Under the pieces are notes generated by a model. The model worked only from the letters and a program-made list of their open reading frames with translations. It was not told the DNA's origin and did no database searches. From Diadema setosum (taxonomy: Eukaryota; Echinodermata; Echinoidea; Diadematoida; Diadematidae): a stretch of 64,000 nt of DNA. Within the stretch, counting starts at the first letter, position 1; every line of letters begins with the position of its first letter. The DNA lies in contig NC_092698.1 of NCBI RefSeq assembly GCF_964275005.1, forward strand, positions 22,564,309 to 22,628,308, in the 5' to 3' direction. The position numbers were made by a program, and so were the translations under genes. Shown one piece after another: positions 45,889-59,715 of the stretch.

Positions 45889-46138
45889 ATGAAGAGTTTG
45901 TTCGCAAAAACCGATAAGTCCATATTTGCCAAATGGAGATATTTGCGATTAAAGGTCAAGAAAAATAAAGAGAATAATAAGAAAATTTTTGCTTCTTTTG
46001 ACCATAACTTCAAAAATGTACCTTTATATGTAGTGACCAATATATCATTTAAAAGGTATTATTTTGTGCTTTATGACAAAGACCATACTTAAATCTTTAA
46101 AAAATGGACTTATCGGTTTTTGCGAACAAACTCTTCAT
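45889..46138. mobile_element. MITE with long perfect inverted ends, upstream of gene 3
   Basis: The left end ATGAAGAGTTTGTTCGCAAA and its continuation are mirrored without mismatch over about 35 bp by the right end (tttgcgaacaaactcttcat). The flanks allow a TA duplication, so a Tc1/mariner-type origin is possible. It lies about 420 bp upstream of the gene 3 ATG. Confidence 0.82.
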
Positions 46139-46554
46139 ATATTAATATACATTTACATATTTCTAAATCAGTATGAAGTGTATTAACCACTGCATGACTG
46201 TGAGCAATAATTTTTGTTTTTTATACAATTCTTATGTCTTTGGATATTCAGACCATCTTCATTTTCATGAAAGTTTGATCAAAATTGTTTGCATGAATAT
46301 TATGTAAATTAAAAGTATCAGTCCATCAGATTCCAGCCTTTTAGTCAAAAATGTAATCTACAGTGTAATATGTATCACCATGAGCTATGGAATGAAATAA
46401 AGTGAAATTAAATCTAATGTGTTGAAAAGCATTTTTGTTTTGTTTGTTTAATAACATGTCTTCCAGGCAACTTTCAGTTTTATGTTTTGTCACTCATTTC
46501 TTGATCACAGTAAGACAGCTGATTTGATGACCCTGTGCGTAACAACTCACCAAT

Positions 46555-46722
46555 ATGGCGGCCAAGACTGTCACTTGCAGTAGACTGCTTGCTGTTTCAT
46601 ATCTGCTTTCAATCTGCATTGGAGCCAGTGTTGACGCATCTCTGCAACTTGGAGCCTTCAATATGAGAATATTTGGACAGAAAAAGTTGGAAAATGATGC
46701 TGCTGTTGACACTATAATAAAG
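46555..46722 (+). CDS. Gene 3 exon 1: signal peptide and GAFNMRIFG
   Basis: ATG at 46555 (A at -3). The residues [15 protein letters not shown] form a signal peptide core. [13 protein letters not shown] matches the first strand of DNase I with its Asn. The donor is AAG|gtattt, phase 0. Confidence 0.87.
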
Positions 46723-49700
46723 GTATTTTGTTTTTTGTGTATTTTTTATAGTCATATTTTTTCTGCAGTTTTCTTTTTTACATGTCATATTTTCCCCTTA
46801 AAATCTCTATAGCTATAACAAGAGATCTACACAATTCATCTTTGAACTAACACTAGACTCATGTTTTGTAGAATTATTTCAGCTATTGGTAGGCATCCTG
46901 TGCTACAAATTTACTTTGGATGTGTTTGCAATAGGCAGGATCAACATTAATGAATGAATTGGCTGAGTGCATTCAGAATAGTTATGTCTGCAGATTGCCA
47001 ATCTTTTGTGCTTGTCCAAATTTCTACTTATGGCAACATGACGAGTCGGTCACACGCATTGGCGACATATCCTACTTTAGCTGTCATATGGCATGATGAT
47101 CGTGTTATGAACAGAATAATGTATACTCCAGGTTACCATAACTCTAAAACTCTGTTGACATTGCTTCCAAGCACATCTGACATAGCAAAACTGATAGGAG
47201 CAAGTCATCTTGCTTGCTGATCATAAATGCATAGAAAAAGTCAGATCATTTCACCAGAGACTCCAACCCTAAGCGCCTTCTGATCTGGAGATTCTCCCGC
47301 CCGAAACCCCTAGCAAACGGGAGACCTCAAGTTGATGTGTGCGAAGCGTGAAGTTCCTAGGGTTCTAGATGTTCTCTGGTGCTATGTAAGGCTTATTTTT
47401 TTCAACATACGATAGCAATAAGTAAGAAATCCTTTCCAACGGGAGACACAGAGCCAGGGCGGGAGAAATCAAATCTCAAGCGGGAGAACGGGAGATTTTG
47501 CAAAAATGGGCTTTCGGCGGGAGATCTCCCATCGAAAACGGGAGAGTTGGAGTCTCTGTTTCACAGATGCATGGAAAAAGTCAGATCATGTCATTGTTGT
47601 GTGGAAAAAGTCAGATGTAAACTACATCTGTCCCACCCCCACCCTCCCTCTTACTTTGCACATGGCACACCAAACCATATTCCATGTGGTTCATATCCCA
47701 TTTATATAATGTCATCCCTTTTCAGAACATTTGAAAATGTGAAAAAAAAATCTCTTTGTTGTCAAAAAAAAAGAAGAAGAAAAGATTATTGGCTCACCAA
47801 GAAAAAAAACAAAAAAACAAAAAAACACAAAAAAAAATGCCACAATTGACAAACAGTTGGCCTAAGTGCTTCAGTTCCAAACATGAAGTTTATCCCAGCA
47901 CAGTTTACTGATAGAATTGGCATCTGCTACATTTTGCTGATGCTGTAAAGTTGATTGATTGATTGATTGATTGATTAAAAGATCTTTATTCAAATAAAAA
48001 TCTGAGTCGGCGACTTCCAAGTCGAAGTACACAGATTGTATAAAGGTTATACAGCAAAATAGACAGAATAATAACATAATCATAATAAATACAAAGAATT
48101 ACATTACAATTGTACATTCAAACATTCTGCATACACAACTAATACGGTTTTAACGCGACAAATTGTCATACAAGTATAAATACAAAAAGAAAGGAAAAAA
48201 TAAATGCATATTTTATAAACAGTAAGGGTACAAAAACCCAAACAAAAACACACAATTTATATGAAAGCAATATTACTCAGAGCTACCTTTTTTTTTTTTT
48301 TCTACTGGTTGGACATATCTGTTGGACCAGTAAGTACCCAGTTTTTCCATTTTTTAAAGGTCCATTCCTGAAAAATTTATTGGTTTGACAGTGATTTTTT
48401 CAAGTCCTGGACCATTGGACCAGTGCCAGTGTGCAGCATTGTTTTACTCATGAATGAAAATTTCTAGAGGGATAGAAACACATTTCCCTGCTGCAGTGCT
48501 GGTGAAGTACCTCCTTGGTGTGTGCGTGCCAGAAACTGTGATTTGGACCTTTTCCAAGTTCCCAATGTCAGTTAAAGGGTGTGTACAGTTCTGGTCGAGG
48601 TGAAGATTTAGCTTTTAACGTTTTGCGAGATATTCAGAAACCACTCTATGAGATGTCAAAGAGCATGCAGTTCTAAGGGGTATCAAAAGTTTATGCGATG
48701 AAAATCAGTTTTGAAATGGCTGAGATATCCAAAAACAAGGTGAAACAAAGAGATCCTAATAAAGTTGTGGCATGTCGCCTTTTATTATTAGCACTTTTTG
48801 GGATCTCTCAGCCATTTGAAAACCAATTTTCATCAAATAAACATTGAATTCTTCTTAAAATTACATGCTCTTTCATATTTCATAAGAGGCTTTTCATTAT
48901 CTCACTTAGGAATGTTCAAAACATGAATCCCCACCTCAACCAGTACTGTACAGTCCTTTTAATACTGGTAGTATACATGCAGTTGTTTGGTTGTCCATTG
49001 ATACTTCCATCAGTGCAGAGAGCACTTGGTGAAGGGTGTTACTCTTGGTACTTGTTTCAAACTTGACATTATTTGATCTCCTTCATGTCCTTCAGCTCCA
49101 CTGTTTAAGTATTTTCAGCTGTGGGATTAGTGACCTTGTGTTCTATTTTTGTACCACTGCCTAACAAAGTCTGAAGGGGGGGGGGGATATTATTACTGAG
49201 GAATCAGTGTGTAGTTGGTTGGGCGATTTGTTGCAAATGTTTCAGGTCAAACTTCCTCTCCAGTTTTCAAGTGAATCAAAAGAAATTTTGACACATATAT
49301 TGAGCTAGAAGTAAAGTTATGTAAGGCACATTTTTCAACACTAGCAGGAGCATTGGCATGGTAAAAGTGGCCCAAAAATCAGGTAAAACTCATGGGGATC
49401 AAGATACCTAGTTTTCCAGTGATTGAAAAGAACACTAGCACACATGAAAAATTTGATGTGAGGTTGTGTAAGACTCATTTTCAGAAGTACCGGTACTGGA
49501 AAGTGCATTGCCATTGAATGAAACAGCACATTATGGCTCCCAAATCAGGAAGAAGCCCTGCAGATTGAAATTCTTGTCCAGTTTGCAAACAATACAGAAG
49601 AAAGTTGGCACATGTGGTAAATGCAATGTCAAGTTGTGTAGGACTTTTTTTTCCCTTCTTCAAGAGTATGTAGTAGCAGTATGTGGCCATGGTAATACCA

Positions 49701-52700
49701 CATGATGGCCTCAAAATCAAATCAGGAAGTAGCAAATACAATTATCCAGCTTCAGTTGCGGATCCAGAAGGGGGCACACTGGGCGTGCTTCTCTTTATTT
49801 TTTGTTAAAACAAATGAAATAAAAAGAAAAAATTAAATTTGGGAGGGGCGCATGCGCCCCCTTTAATTTTGTAAAGGTGCCTTCCCTTAACGGAATTCCT
49901 GGATCCACCCCTGAGCTTTGAAGCAATTCAAAAGAAGTTTGACACTCCAGTAGCATCATGGTGTCAAGATGTACAAGGCATTGCCAGAGAGTACTGAGAA
50001 ATGTGGTGCAGTCAGTACAGATGTGTTAGGCTGGGATATTATTCACTTTCGGTGATATTTCCAAGTTTGTTTTTGGTTTTCTGTTTGTGTTTTTTTTTTC
50101 TTCTGACAAGACAGTTGTGTTAAATATTGATGTTTTGTAGCACATGATGCATTTTGTCATATATCTCTCCAGATTATTCTCCGCTATGATTTGGTCTTGC
50201 TGCAAGAGATCAGGGATAGCTCCGAGACGGCCATTGTCACACTTCTAGACAGGGTGAACAGGTTGGTCATGGGGATTCAATAATCTTGTAGCCAAGAGGT
50301 CAAGGTCTGTTAGACTGTATTTTGTGCCTCGCCTGCCAAGGTTAGCTTTTGGCACAAATGGGAGTACAGTACTCTCCGCGTAATTGGGTATCACTTAAAC
50401 GGGTACTCCATTTAATTGGGTAGTAATGTCAAAATCAGCTCCAATGCAAATTAAAATTACCTGATAATCGGGTTGCCTCTTCGCATAAATGGGTGAATAA
50501 TTTTCTTCTAATCTAATTTCTACCCACATTTTATCCCAGATATAACACTAAGAAATCATGAATGTCAAATTTTCCACAGCTAATTGCATTCTCTGCTTAA
50601 TTTGCAAAGAAGATCAATCATTTGGGGAGTAATTAAACATGAAAATACATGTACCAATACCGACTTGCCACACGTAAATGAACATTACACATGTAGCTGG
50701 CACTCACAATTGCGCAGACAGACAGGAGTTGAACACACTTGTGCTCCTCCCTTGCTCCGCAACAACATTCACAATACGAGAAGTTTGCAACGAAAATCAG
50801 GCCATGCGCCAGCTCCATAATTTTGCTTTTTCCCAGTCACTTCTCAAAAAGTAACCCGACGTTTTACGTGACTAGTGCGCGCAAAGAGGCGTGTTCATTT
50901 TGGAAAACGCCTGCGTGATAGCGAGGAGTCTATAGTCAAACAAAGTTTTCTGAAGACATATTTGTCTATAAAAAGAGTGTAAATTATTGCTCGTGACTGA
51001 GTAAGTGTATGGTATGTATAATGTGCTGTGCAAGCATGCATGTTATAATAGCATACAGTGTAGGTGTTTGGTGCAGTGTACAATGCATGTACATACACAT
51101 TGTGTGTGTCACTTGTGAATGAGACGTGTTCTTCTGTTAATCAGGTACTCCGCTTAATCGGGTAAGAAACACTCTGATCGAGCCTACCCGATTATGCGGA
51201 GAGTGCTGTATTGTGTGTGCCTTGTGCTCTCTTCTGTTAGATGTATATAGACACTGAGATGCAATAGACCAGTTCGTAATTCCACTTTGCGCATGAGCAG
51301 AAAAAGGTCATTTGTACCAACACGCATTTTGGTCTGTAAATTCACTGAGATAAGCATCTGTGATGCGATGATTATTCATGTGATCCTTATCTAAATGGTG
51401 CTTGCCACCGCATTCACCTGACAGCAAGAATGGTATTTCGCAATATGAAAGGAAATAGGCTGTTACTGCATTCAATACAAAACAATGATATGGATGCCTG
51501 CTAAACTGTCAACTGATGGGGCATTCTGATCAGTGATCACCTGATCTAAACGCAAGTTCATTCTTTGTTTGAACATGAATTCCATAAATTCTTACGTTGG
51601 GCAAGCTTATGCATTATGCCGCTTTGAAAACGAGTGATGTGCCTAACCAACTGAGAAAAAAGAAAGGTCATTTGTACCAATGTGTACACGAGCTAATTAC
51701 GAACTGGCTTATTGCACATTTGTGATAATGAGTAAGAGGAATTTGCATGGTTAAAGGAAACCAACACCCAAATATCAATGTGAATTGAGTGAAAGCAGCA
51801 AAATTAGTAGAACACATGAGTGAAAGTTTGAGGGAAATCGGACAGTCGATCCAAAAATTATAAATTTTGAAAGTTTCAGTACTGTCATTACTAGATGAGA
51901 AGACTGCCACAATTCAGTATGTCATCATGGGCAACAATTCTAAAGAAAATGTAAGGAATCATGAAAAGTTCACATTATATTTCTCTATCAACTTGTTGCT
52001 GATATATGTTTTTAAAGGGTAATGGCATTCCCTCTGCTTCAGAATGACGTAAGGGAAGAGCACTGTTGTTAGGCAAAGTGAATATACATTGAATTTTCTT
52101 CATATTCTCTTTATATTATTGTCCATAATGATGTCATGAAGCGTAGAAGTCTCCTTTAAACATATGGATCATTAGGATGACAGCAAAGATTATTTATTCA
52201 TCTGTTTGATGCTGTAAAGCATAACAGATTTCTGCAGCTGTTAGGTGATATAATTAGTATTTTAGTTTTAGGTTTATCATGAAGAGGTTTCTTGAAACAC
52301 AAGATTGCTGCAAAGCAAATTTGTTCAGTTTTTCAGACAAAAAAGCAAAAGAAATGAAAAAAAAAATGTGGCATCATATATGGTGTTCATAAGCCGATTT
52401 ACACTGTACTTATATGTTTTTGTTTTGTTTTGTTTTTTGTTTTGTTTGTTTGTTTTTTTGGTCTAAGTTGTCTGTCTTTCAAACACTTACAAAATTGTCT
52501 CACAAGTCCCAGGTAGCAAACATTAACTGCAAAATATGTGGCAAATACAGCTCTTGATTATTTCGTACTCCCTTTGACCCCTTTTCTGTCCCTCTTCGGT
52601 TCTTGTGAATCAGAGATAGTTTGCATTGCTGATGACAATGAAAGATTGTAAAAGTTCTTTTTTTTTTATGTGTGTGGTTGGACCTGATGCAAATTGTACG

Positions 52701-55700
52701 ACACATTTATGATTTTTTTTTTCCTTTCAAATGACCAGGAGTCACGTTATTGTAGAGGCATGACTTTTATACACAAAACAGTGAAAGCAACTTAGAATTC
52801 ATTCTCAAATCCAGTAGAGAAAATTGCTTGATAGTCAATCACCACATAAAATGCAAGCTACATGTGACAGGAATGGAATCGCTAGAAACCTCTAGAAACA
52901 GTTTCATTGTACTGTGGAATCTAGGGATTTATCGATCGGTTTGGGTGGGTTTGTGCGGTTGAGTGGAATATGCAAATTTGACACGCCGTCAACTGAGTCG
53001 AGCATGCAAACTTCTCCCTCATGCAGTGTGGCACAGGAGAAGTACAAGATGGAGGTCAGCGAACGACTAGGCCGATCCACAAGCAAGGAGCAGTATGCCT
53101 ACATGTACAGGTTAGCAGCTTCTTACTTTGGAATGATGATACAAGTGACAGTCTTGAGTGCTTGAGTATTATCTTGTGTCATGCTCATCATGCATGTTTT
53201 TATGCACTGCGGTGTCATTCTTGAATGTAGGTCTGCATTTTCATTAATTTCCATGTACAACAGTTGACACTTGAAATTATATGAACTGTTTCTGCCCTGC
53301 TATCGAGTTGTCTTGGCATCTCATTTTCAGGACAGTGCATGATCCATTCCAGGAAAGGCAAGCACAATTCTTACATCTGCATGAATATGATGCCATTTAA
53401 ATATCATTTATACCTGATCAAGACGAAACTATTTCATGAAAGCTGTTCAAGATTACGTACAAATTGGATCATAAAACTTGTTATCAGTGACAAGTTTAAC
53501 ATAGTTGTGACAAGCTACTGAAATCCTTGCATCTGATTGGCTAAGAGCAAATTTGTCATAGAGATGTGGCAGTTGTCACTGATAACAAGTTTTATGAAAC
53601 AGGCCCCAGGTGTCTGTTTCATGAACTCATCCCAAAAATGCCTTTACATGAATCTCAGAATGGTCAAAGTTGCTCATATGTAGCTATGAGAGACTTTCAA
53701 AGTGAAGTAAAGTCCATTCCATGAAGTCTCACATTTAAGTGTGTTTTTTATGAGCAAAAAGTGTCTCATAAGACTTTCATGACACAGACCTTCATGTGTT
53801 AACTGTTGCATGACATAGAAGGATTTTAAACCATGTACCTTTAATAGCAAGCTTAATATCAAGCTCACCAAGCTTGAGCAAATAGGTAGCCCAAGTCAAG
53901 ACATTGTCATGGTTGTTATGCTTTAAGCCCCATGAGGGTTATTAGTTTTTGAGCAAACCAATTTTTAATTTGCAAATTAATGTAATTTGTCACTTGTTCA
54001 CATTTGTTTATTTAAAGAGTGCCATTTCTTGATTCTCTGTTGATGGTGCAACACCTAAAAGTGGCTACCAATGGTTGCTACACTGCTACAGTGAACCACA
54101 CTGTTTGCACTCTTAAGAATTCTTGCTCTTTCCCTCCCCACCCCCCTCCCCATTCTTTGCAGAAGCAACAAGGTGGAGCTAGTTACTTCATACCTCGCCA
54201 GTGACCCAGACGATGTCTTTGAGAGGGAGCCATTTGTTGCATTGTTTCGTTCGAGCTTCACAGGTGAGTTCTCAGTTTATTTGTTTGTTTTGTTTTTGTT
54301 TTTTGTGTTTGTGTTTGTTTTTGTTTGTGTTTGTTTTTGTATTTTTTTTGTTTTGTTTTTGTTTTTGTTTTTGTTTTTTGTTTTTTTGCTGTACCAAAAG
54401 CGTGCCCTTCCTCAACCCCCTTTTTGTGCCTAGGAATAAAGCTGTCATTTGCCAAGCTGTTCTAATAGCATTAATTCTGGTGGCTCTTAAAAAATATTGA
54501 CCACACTTTTTTAATGTGAGTCAGAAGTGCCCTGTGAATTTTGTCCAGCATTCTTTCCTGGCCCAGGGCATCTTCCAGTGTTCTCAAGTTAAAAGCACTT
54601 ATGAAGGAGATTCTCAAATATATCTGAAACAGGCCAGCCTTCCCACCCCACGGTGTATAACCATGCTGCCAGGGCCTTCATTTCCAACTGTTAAGTACCC
54701 CGTATCAGGTTATGCCTCATTACAAATGCCTCGAGTTGCAACAAGGTTTTAGCAATTTATGCTCATGGTTTGTTATACTGTGGAATGTATCATTTTACGC
54801 ACTCCTTGTTGTACAAGCATGTGGCATCCAGTTTTACTTGTATTTTCACATAATTTATACATTTTTAGTTGTAACTGTGAGGGTTTGGTACAATCCTTCA
54901 ATAGAATTTGTATGAGGTTTCTCTAGGTTCAAACAGCATGAACTGAACCAGTGGGCAGAAAGCACAATAATTGAGATAACTTCTGAAATTTTTGCTTTGA
55001 AATCTAGCGGCTGAACAGTTTGCCGTTGTGGGAATCCACACCAGGCCAGATTCTGCGTGGGAAGAGATTGACCACCTTGTCCAAGTAGATGAGGCTGTCC
55101 AGCGAAGGCTGAATGTGCAGGTAATGGTAATAAATTATGCCTGTGTCATATTCATATCGTCGCTGGGATGACAAGACCTTGTGTCTCAAAATTGACTTTT
55201 TGGGATTAATGGTCAGAAAGTGATGTCCTGTCCAAATCCTAGCTGTCTTACCCCCAAAATAAGCCACCATGGCATGTCAAAGGAAAGGCTATCCTATTTG
55301 ATATATTGCTTTAGCTGCCATATTTTTTGTCAGCCCACTGGAGGTGAGGGGAGACTAAGGGATCACCTGCGGCATCTGTCAGTCTGTTGTCCGTCAGTCC
55401 GTCTGCCGCCTGTTTGTCCGTCATCCGTCAGTCTGTCCGTCATCCATTCGTCATCCGTCCGTCGTCCATCCCTAACGCTACAAAAACTTGAATAAATCTC
55501 TACGGAGGACTTCAATTTCAATCAAACTTGGAGAGAAGAGTGGTTATACAAAGTTACACATTTTACCAAAGATTAAGGTCATCTCAAGGTCAAAGGTCAC
55601 GAGCAGGGGTCAATGAACTTTAGGGCTCAATGTTAAGTTTTTACAGCATGTTTCGACTATGGCTCATAATTTTTGTGGTATATATCTGTTTGTGACGAAA

Positions 55701-56879
55701 CTTGGATGGTAGATGTCCCTTGGAGATTTGAAGGTCACCACAAGGTCAAAGGTCACAGACAGGGGTCAACAAATTTTTAGGGCACAATGTTAAGTATTTG
55801 TGACCCGCTACAACAAAAAGGTCCTAAAGTCGCGCACTGTCGAAGCCGTGAAAATCGTGTTTGAAGTCAGAGCATTAAAATTGGTCAAAACTTACGATTT
55901 TCTGATTTTGATATATTATTGGAGTCTAACATGTCTTCTATCATCTGTCGAAATTTTGAAGCAAAATGATCAAAGGAAAGACCAAAAAATAGCGTTTTTC
56001 TGAGCCATGTTTTTTGGCGTTTCAACAAAGCAGAAACTGGTTCGAAAATTTGGATTGAGCGCCACAGATAGGTTCCGCCCCTAACAACGACCAGAGTGAT
56101 CTCGTTGGTCAGTTTGCTGCTTGCTGCTAACCGAAGCGTGAAGCTCGCACACTGCCCAGTCGACTGGTGTGTGCGTGCGGGGTGCGCTATGCTCAGCCAC
56201 TTCTCACATCCTTGTCACTGATTGGTTGGTGAGGAGACCGCCGACGGTGATGTGCTTGAATGAACTCTTCGGGGGTTGCTAGGGCTTACCTTCTATTGTC
56301 CAGAGGGAAAACTGACTTGCGTGTCCCTTGCTCGCGATTGCGTCGAGAGGAAGACTTTTAGGGCGCTTTTCTCGAAACAGTGATTTTCCAGACGTCTCGA
56401 CATGCTCTCTTTTAAACATCAATATCTCCGCAGCCGATTATTTTTTATAAACTGTGTTATATATCAATTTAAAGCAGAAAGATTAGGGGATTATATCATG
56501 CAATTTTCAAATAATCGACCTCGCCCGACTTTAGGATCATTTTGTTGTAGCGGGTCACATTTATGGCGCGTTTCGATTATGGCTCATAACTTTTGATCCA
56601 TATGTGTTTGTGACCAAACTTGACTGGTAAATGTCCCTTGGGGAGTTGAAGATCACCACAAGGTCAAAGGTCATAGGAGGGGTCAATGAACTTCTGGGAG
56701 TTAGAAAAACATTAATTTCTTCTGCGCAAATGGGCGAGACACATTTTGGCACTTGCCTTGTTTGCTCTCCTACACATTTGACATTTTGTAGATATGAGGT
56801 CTTGCCACCCCAGTGACGATATGCATACATACACTCACTCACACACACATATAAATGTATGTATATGTATATACATATA

Positions 56880-56967
<88 letters not shown>

Positions 56968-57467
56968 GAAAGAGTCTCAAGTATGCCATGGATCCAACGA
57001 TTACAAAAAAATTTTATACAAAATTTTCGGTCTGCCTCAGACCTTCGTCAGTGCAAAGACAATGATGGACAATGATAAACATGAATCATAACAACAATAC
57101 TATGCGCGTCATGCGCGTAGTGCGTTGCCCTGGAGCTGCGTTGTCAAGGAGAGCGCTGATACGTATAGGGGTATAGTAGAAAGTGAAATCTCAATGAATA
57201 CTGAACTCAGACTCAACAAAAGTTTCAAGTGCTTGTTTGAATCATACTATGCTATATATACTCTTTATAAAAATACATTGCTTTATATACGTCCTTGTAA
57301 TAATAGACTTTAGCGATTCTATTTTTTTCGTAGATAAACTTCGAAGAAAAGACGCATATAAAGCATTGATTACAAATGGAGAAGAAATTAAAAGGATCCA
57401 TGGCGTACTTGAGACTCTTTCTTCTAATAATTACAACATTCGAAGTCCAACACGTGGAAAATTCCAA

Positions 57468-57504
<37 letters not shown>

Positions 57505-59684
57505 GTATATTTGTCTTTTTAGTCTTTTTTAATGAAGAATGATTAATTTACCATAAACATACAATTGATTTCAGCATATGCAAAAAATGAGAACACATCG
57601 GTGAAGTTGGGAGATTTAATCAAACAATGTGTTCAGATTTATGAATTTTCAAACTCTTGCTTCAATCAATGTGTCAGCCTTGCTGGATAAGAAGGCTACA
57701 ACAATTCATGATGTCACAGGAGTTGAAGAGAAATGTTAGAGAGAATTCCACAAGCTTTGATTTTCCAAGAAAAGGACACAATCCCGTGACTTGTTGTAAC
57801 TGATACCAGGTACATGTTGTGAATGGATGAATGAGGGTAAACTGAAAACTGGATGTATGATGCATCACGTGTTACCACGGGGTACCGTAGTACCCAGGGT
57901 AACCGCGTTGTGTAGCGCCACCTCGCCTCCACTCGAGGACAGCCAGAGAAAAATGCATGCACTGTGTGTGCGTGTACATAGTCATTCCCATGCCACTGCA
58001 TGTTATGCTATGCGTGCATGGAAGCTGCGATACCACTAGCGTGTGCTTTAGTGCAGTGCAGTGCAGTAGCTAGCGCGCACTAGCTCCAGCACCAAAATAA
58101 TTTCCTCTTTTTGGCACCCAGGGTACAACCTTTTTAAAAAAATTAAATAATTCAACAAAATGGCTGATTTTTGTTTGGTACCCCGGAATACCATTTATAT
58201 CATCATATGCAGGTTTCAAGAGTAGTAGCAGACTTCCCAACCATTCTGAATTTGGAGGAAAGAATCTGAATATTTTGACCATTCCCACTAATTGTTTCGA
58301 TTGGAGTTTCCTATCTTTCTTGATAATCTTACTACATGTTCCTGTGGGGCTGTTCTTTCTTTCCTACTTTTGAGCCAAATCATTTCTATTTTTCAGTCAG
58401 AAAGGTTGAGAGGTCTGTAATAAGAAACAATATGAATGAGTAGTTCCTTCCAGATTATTATGCAGAATACAATTGTAGCTGCATGACTCTTCAAAAAGTG
58501 ATTGCGTCGAGAAAATGAATAAAAATTCAATCATTAGGATGTGATCATCACTGGGGACTTCAATGGCGACTGCAGCTTTGTTCCGAACTACCGCTGGGAG
58601 AGTGTTCGGCTGCGCACCAACCCCCGGTACCACTGGCTGCTAGGGGACGACGTGGACACCACCGTCTTCAACACCGACTGTGCCTACGACAGGTATACAT
58701 AGAGAGACACATGAGACTGAAATGCAGTTGTCACCATTAATTTTCTTATTTGTTTGTGTGCTTGTTTGTTTTAAATCAAGGAATAACTTTGTATTGTGTT
58801 AACCCTTAATTGCTCTGGTGGCTCGTTTACACATACACTTGATTTTTTTTTTTGTAATTTTTTCTTCTGCTTGGGGGGGGGGGGGGGAAGGCAGGGGAAT
58901 AATACTGCCTCACTGTGAATCCAAAGACCAGACACCTTTTGAGGCCCAGTAGACATTGTTTGCATCCAAGTCCATTTGTAACGTCTGTAAATGATAGTAT
59001 GTAAAGCTTGACTTTCTGCATCATTCACTATAGAATCAAGTGTGCTAAGCAAGTCTTCATACCTCTATGTATGTCCATTGTTAATATTGGCTCTCCTTTT
59101 CATAGAAACTTTTTTTCTAAAGTCTTTTTTTCCCAGAACACCCCTCCCCCCAAGTATTATTAGGGGCATTTTCCACACGTATTCCATCATTTTTTTATCA
59201 AGGGATAGAAGGCAGACTTTGTTTATGCACTTTTATTATTATCATTGTTATAGGGGTGTGGAAGAGGTAATCTGTGACTGGAAAAGAAAAGTGTACTGCA
59301 ATGAATGTCCCTCCCTCACTCATTTATCTCTACATCAAATGTATACATGTGTCTTTTGATTGACATCTTAAACCCAGATTTGTGATTGCTGGTGCTGGCC
59401 TTGAATCTGCTATCTTGCCCTGCTCGGCCACAGTCTTTAAGTTTGATGCGGAGTATGGTCTGAACCAAAGTCAGGTATGTGTCTGTTTTTCTGTTTTTCT
59501 CAGTTTATATGTATGTGTGTGTGTGTGTGTGTATGTGTGTGTTTATTTGTCTCAGTTTATATGTGTATGTGTTTGTGTCAGTTTATATCTGTGTGTATGT
59601 GTGTGTGTCTGTCTTTATGTCTGTGTGCAAAAGTGCAAAAAAATATTTCTGGTGCCACTTCCAGGTTTAATCAGCTGACAAGCA

Positions 59685-59715
<31 letters not shown>

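Noticed and set aside
47379-47849. 156-codon plus-strand frame in gene 3 intron
   Set aside because: It crosses the end of a 6-bp-duplication MITE into A-rich sequence; Lys-rich C-terminus from simple repeat, no domain.
52914-53165. Longer reading of gene 3 exon 3 starting at 52914
   Set aside because: The upstream part has no family similarity, while the acceptor at 53025-53026 gives the exact phase needed from exon 2 and the DNase alignment starts there.
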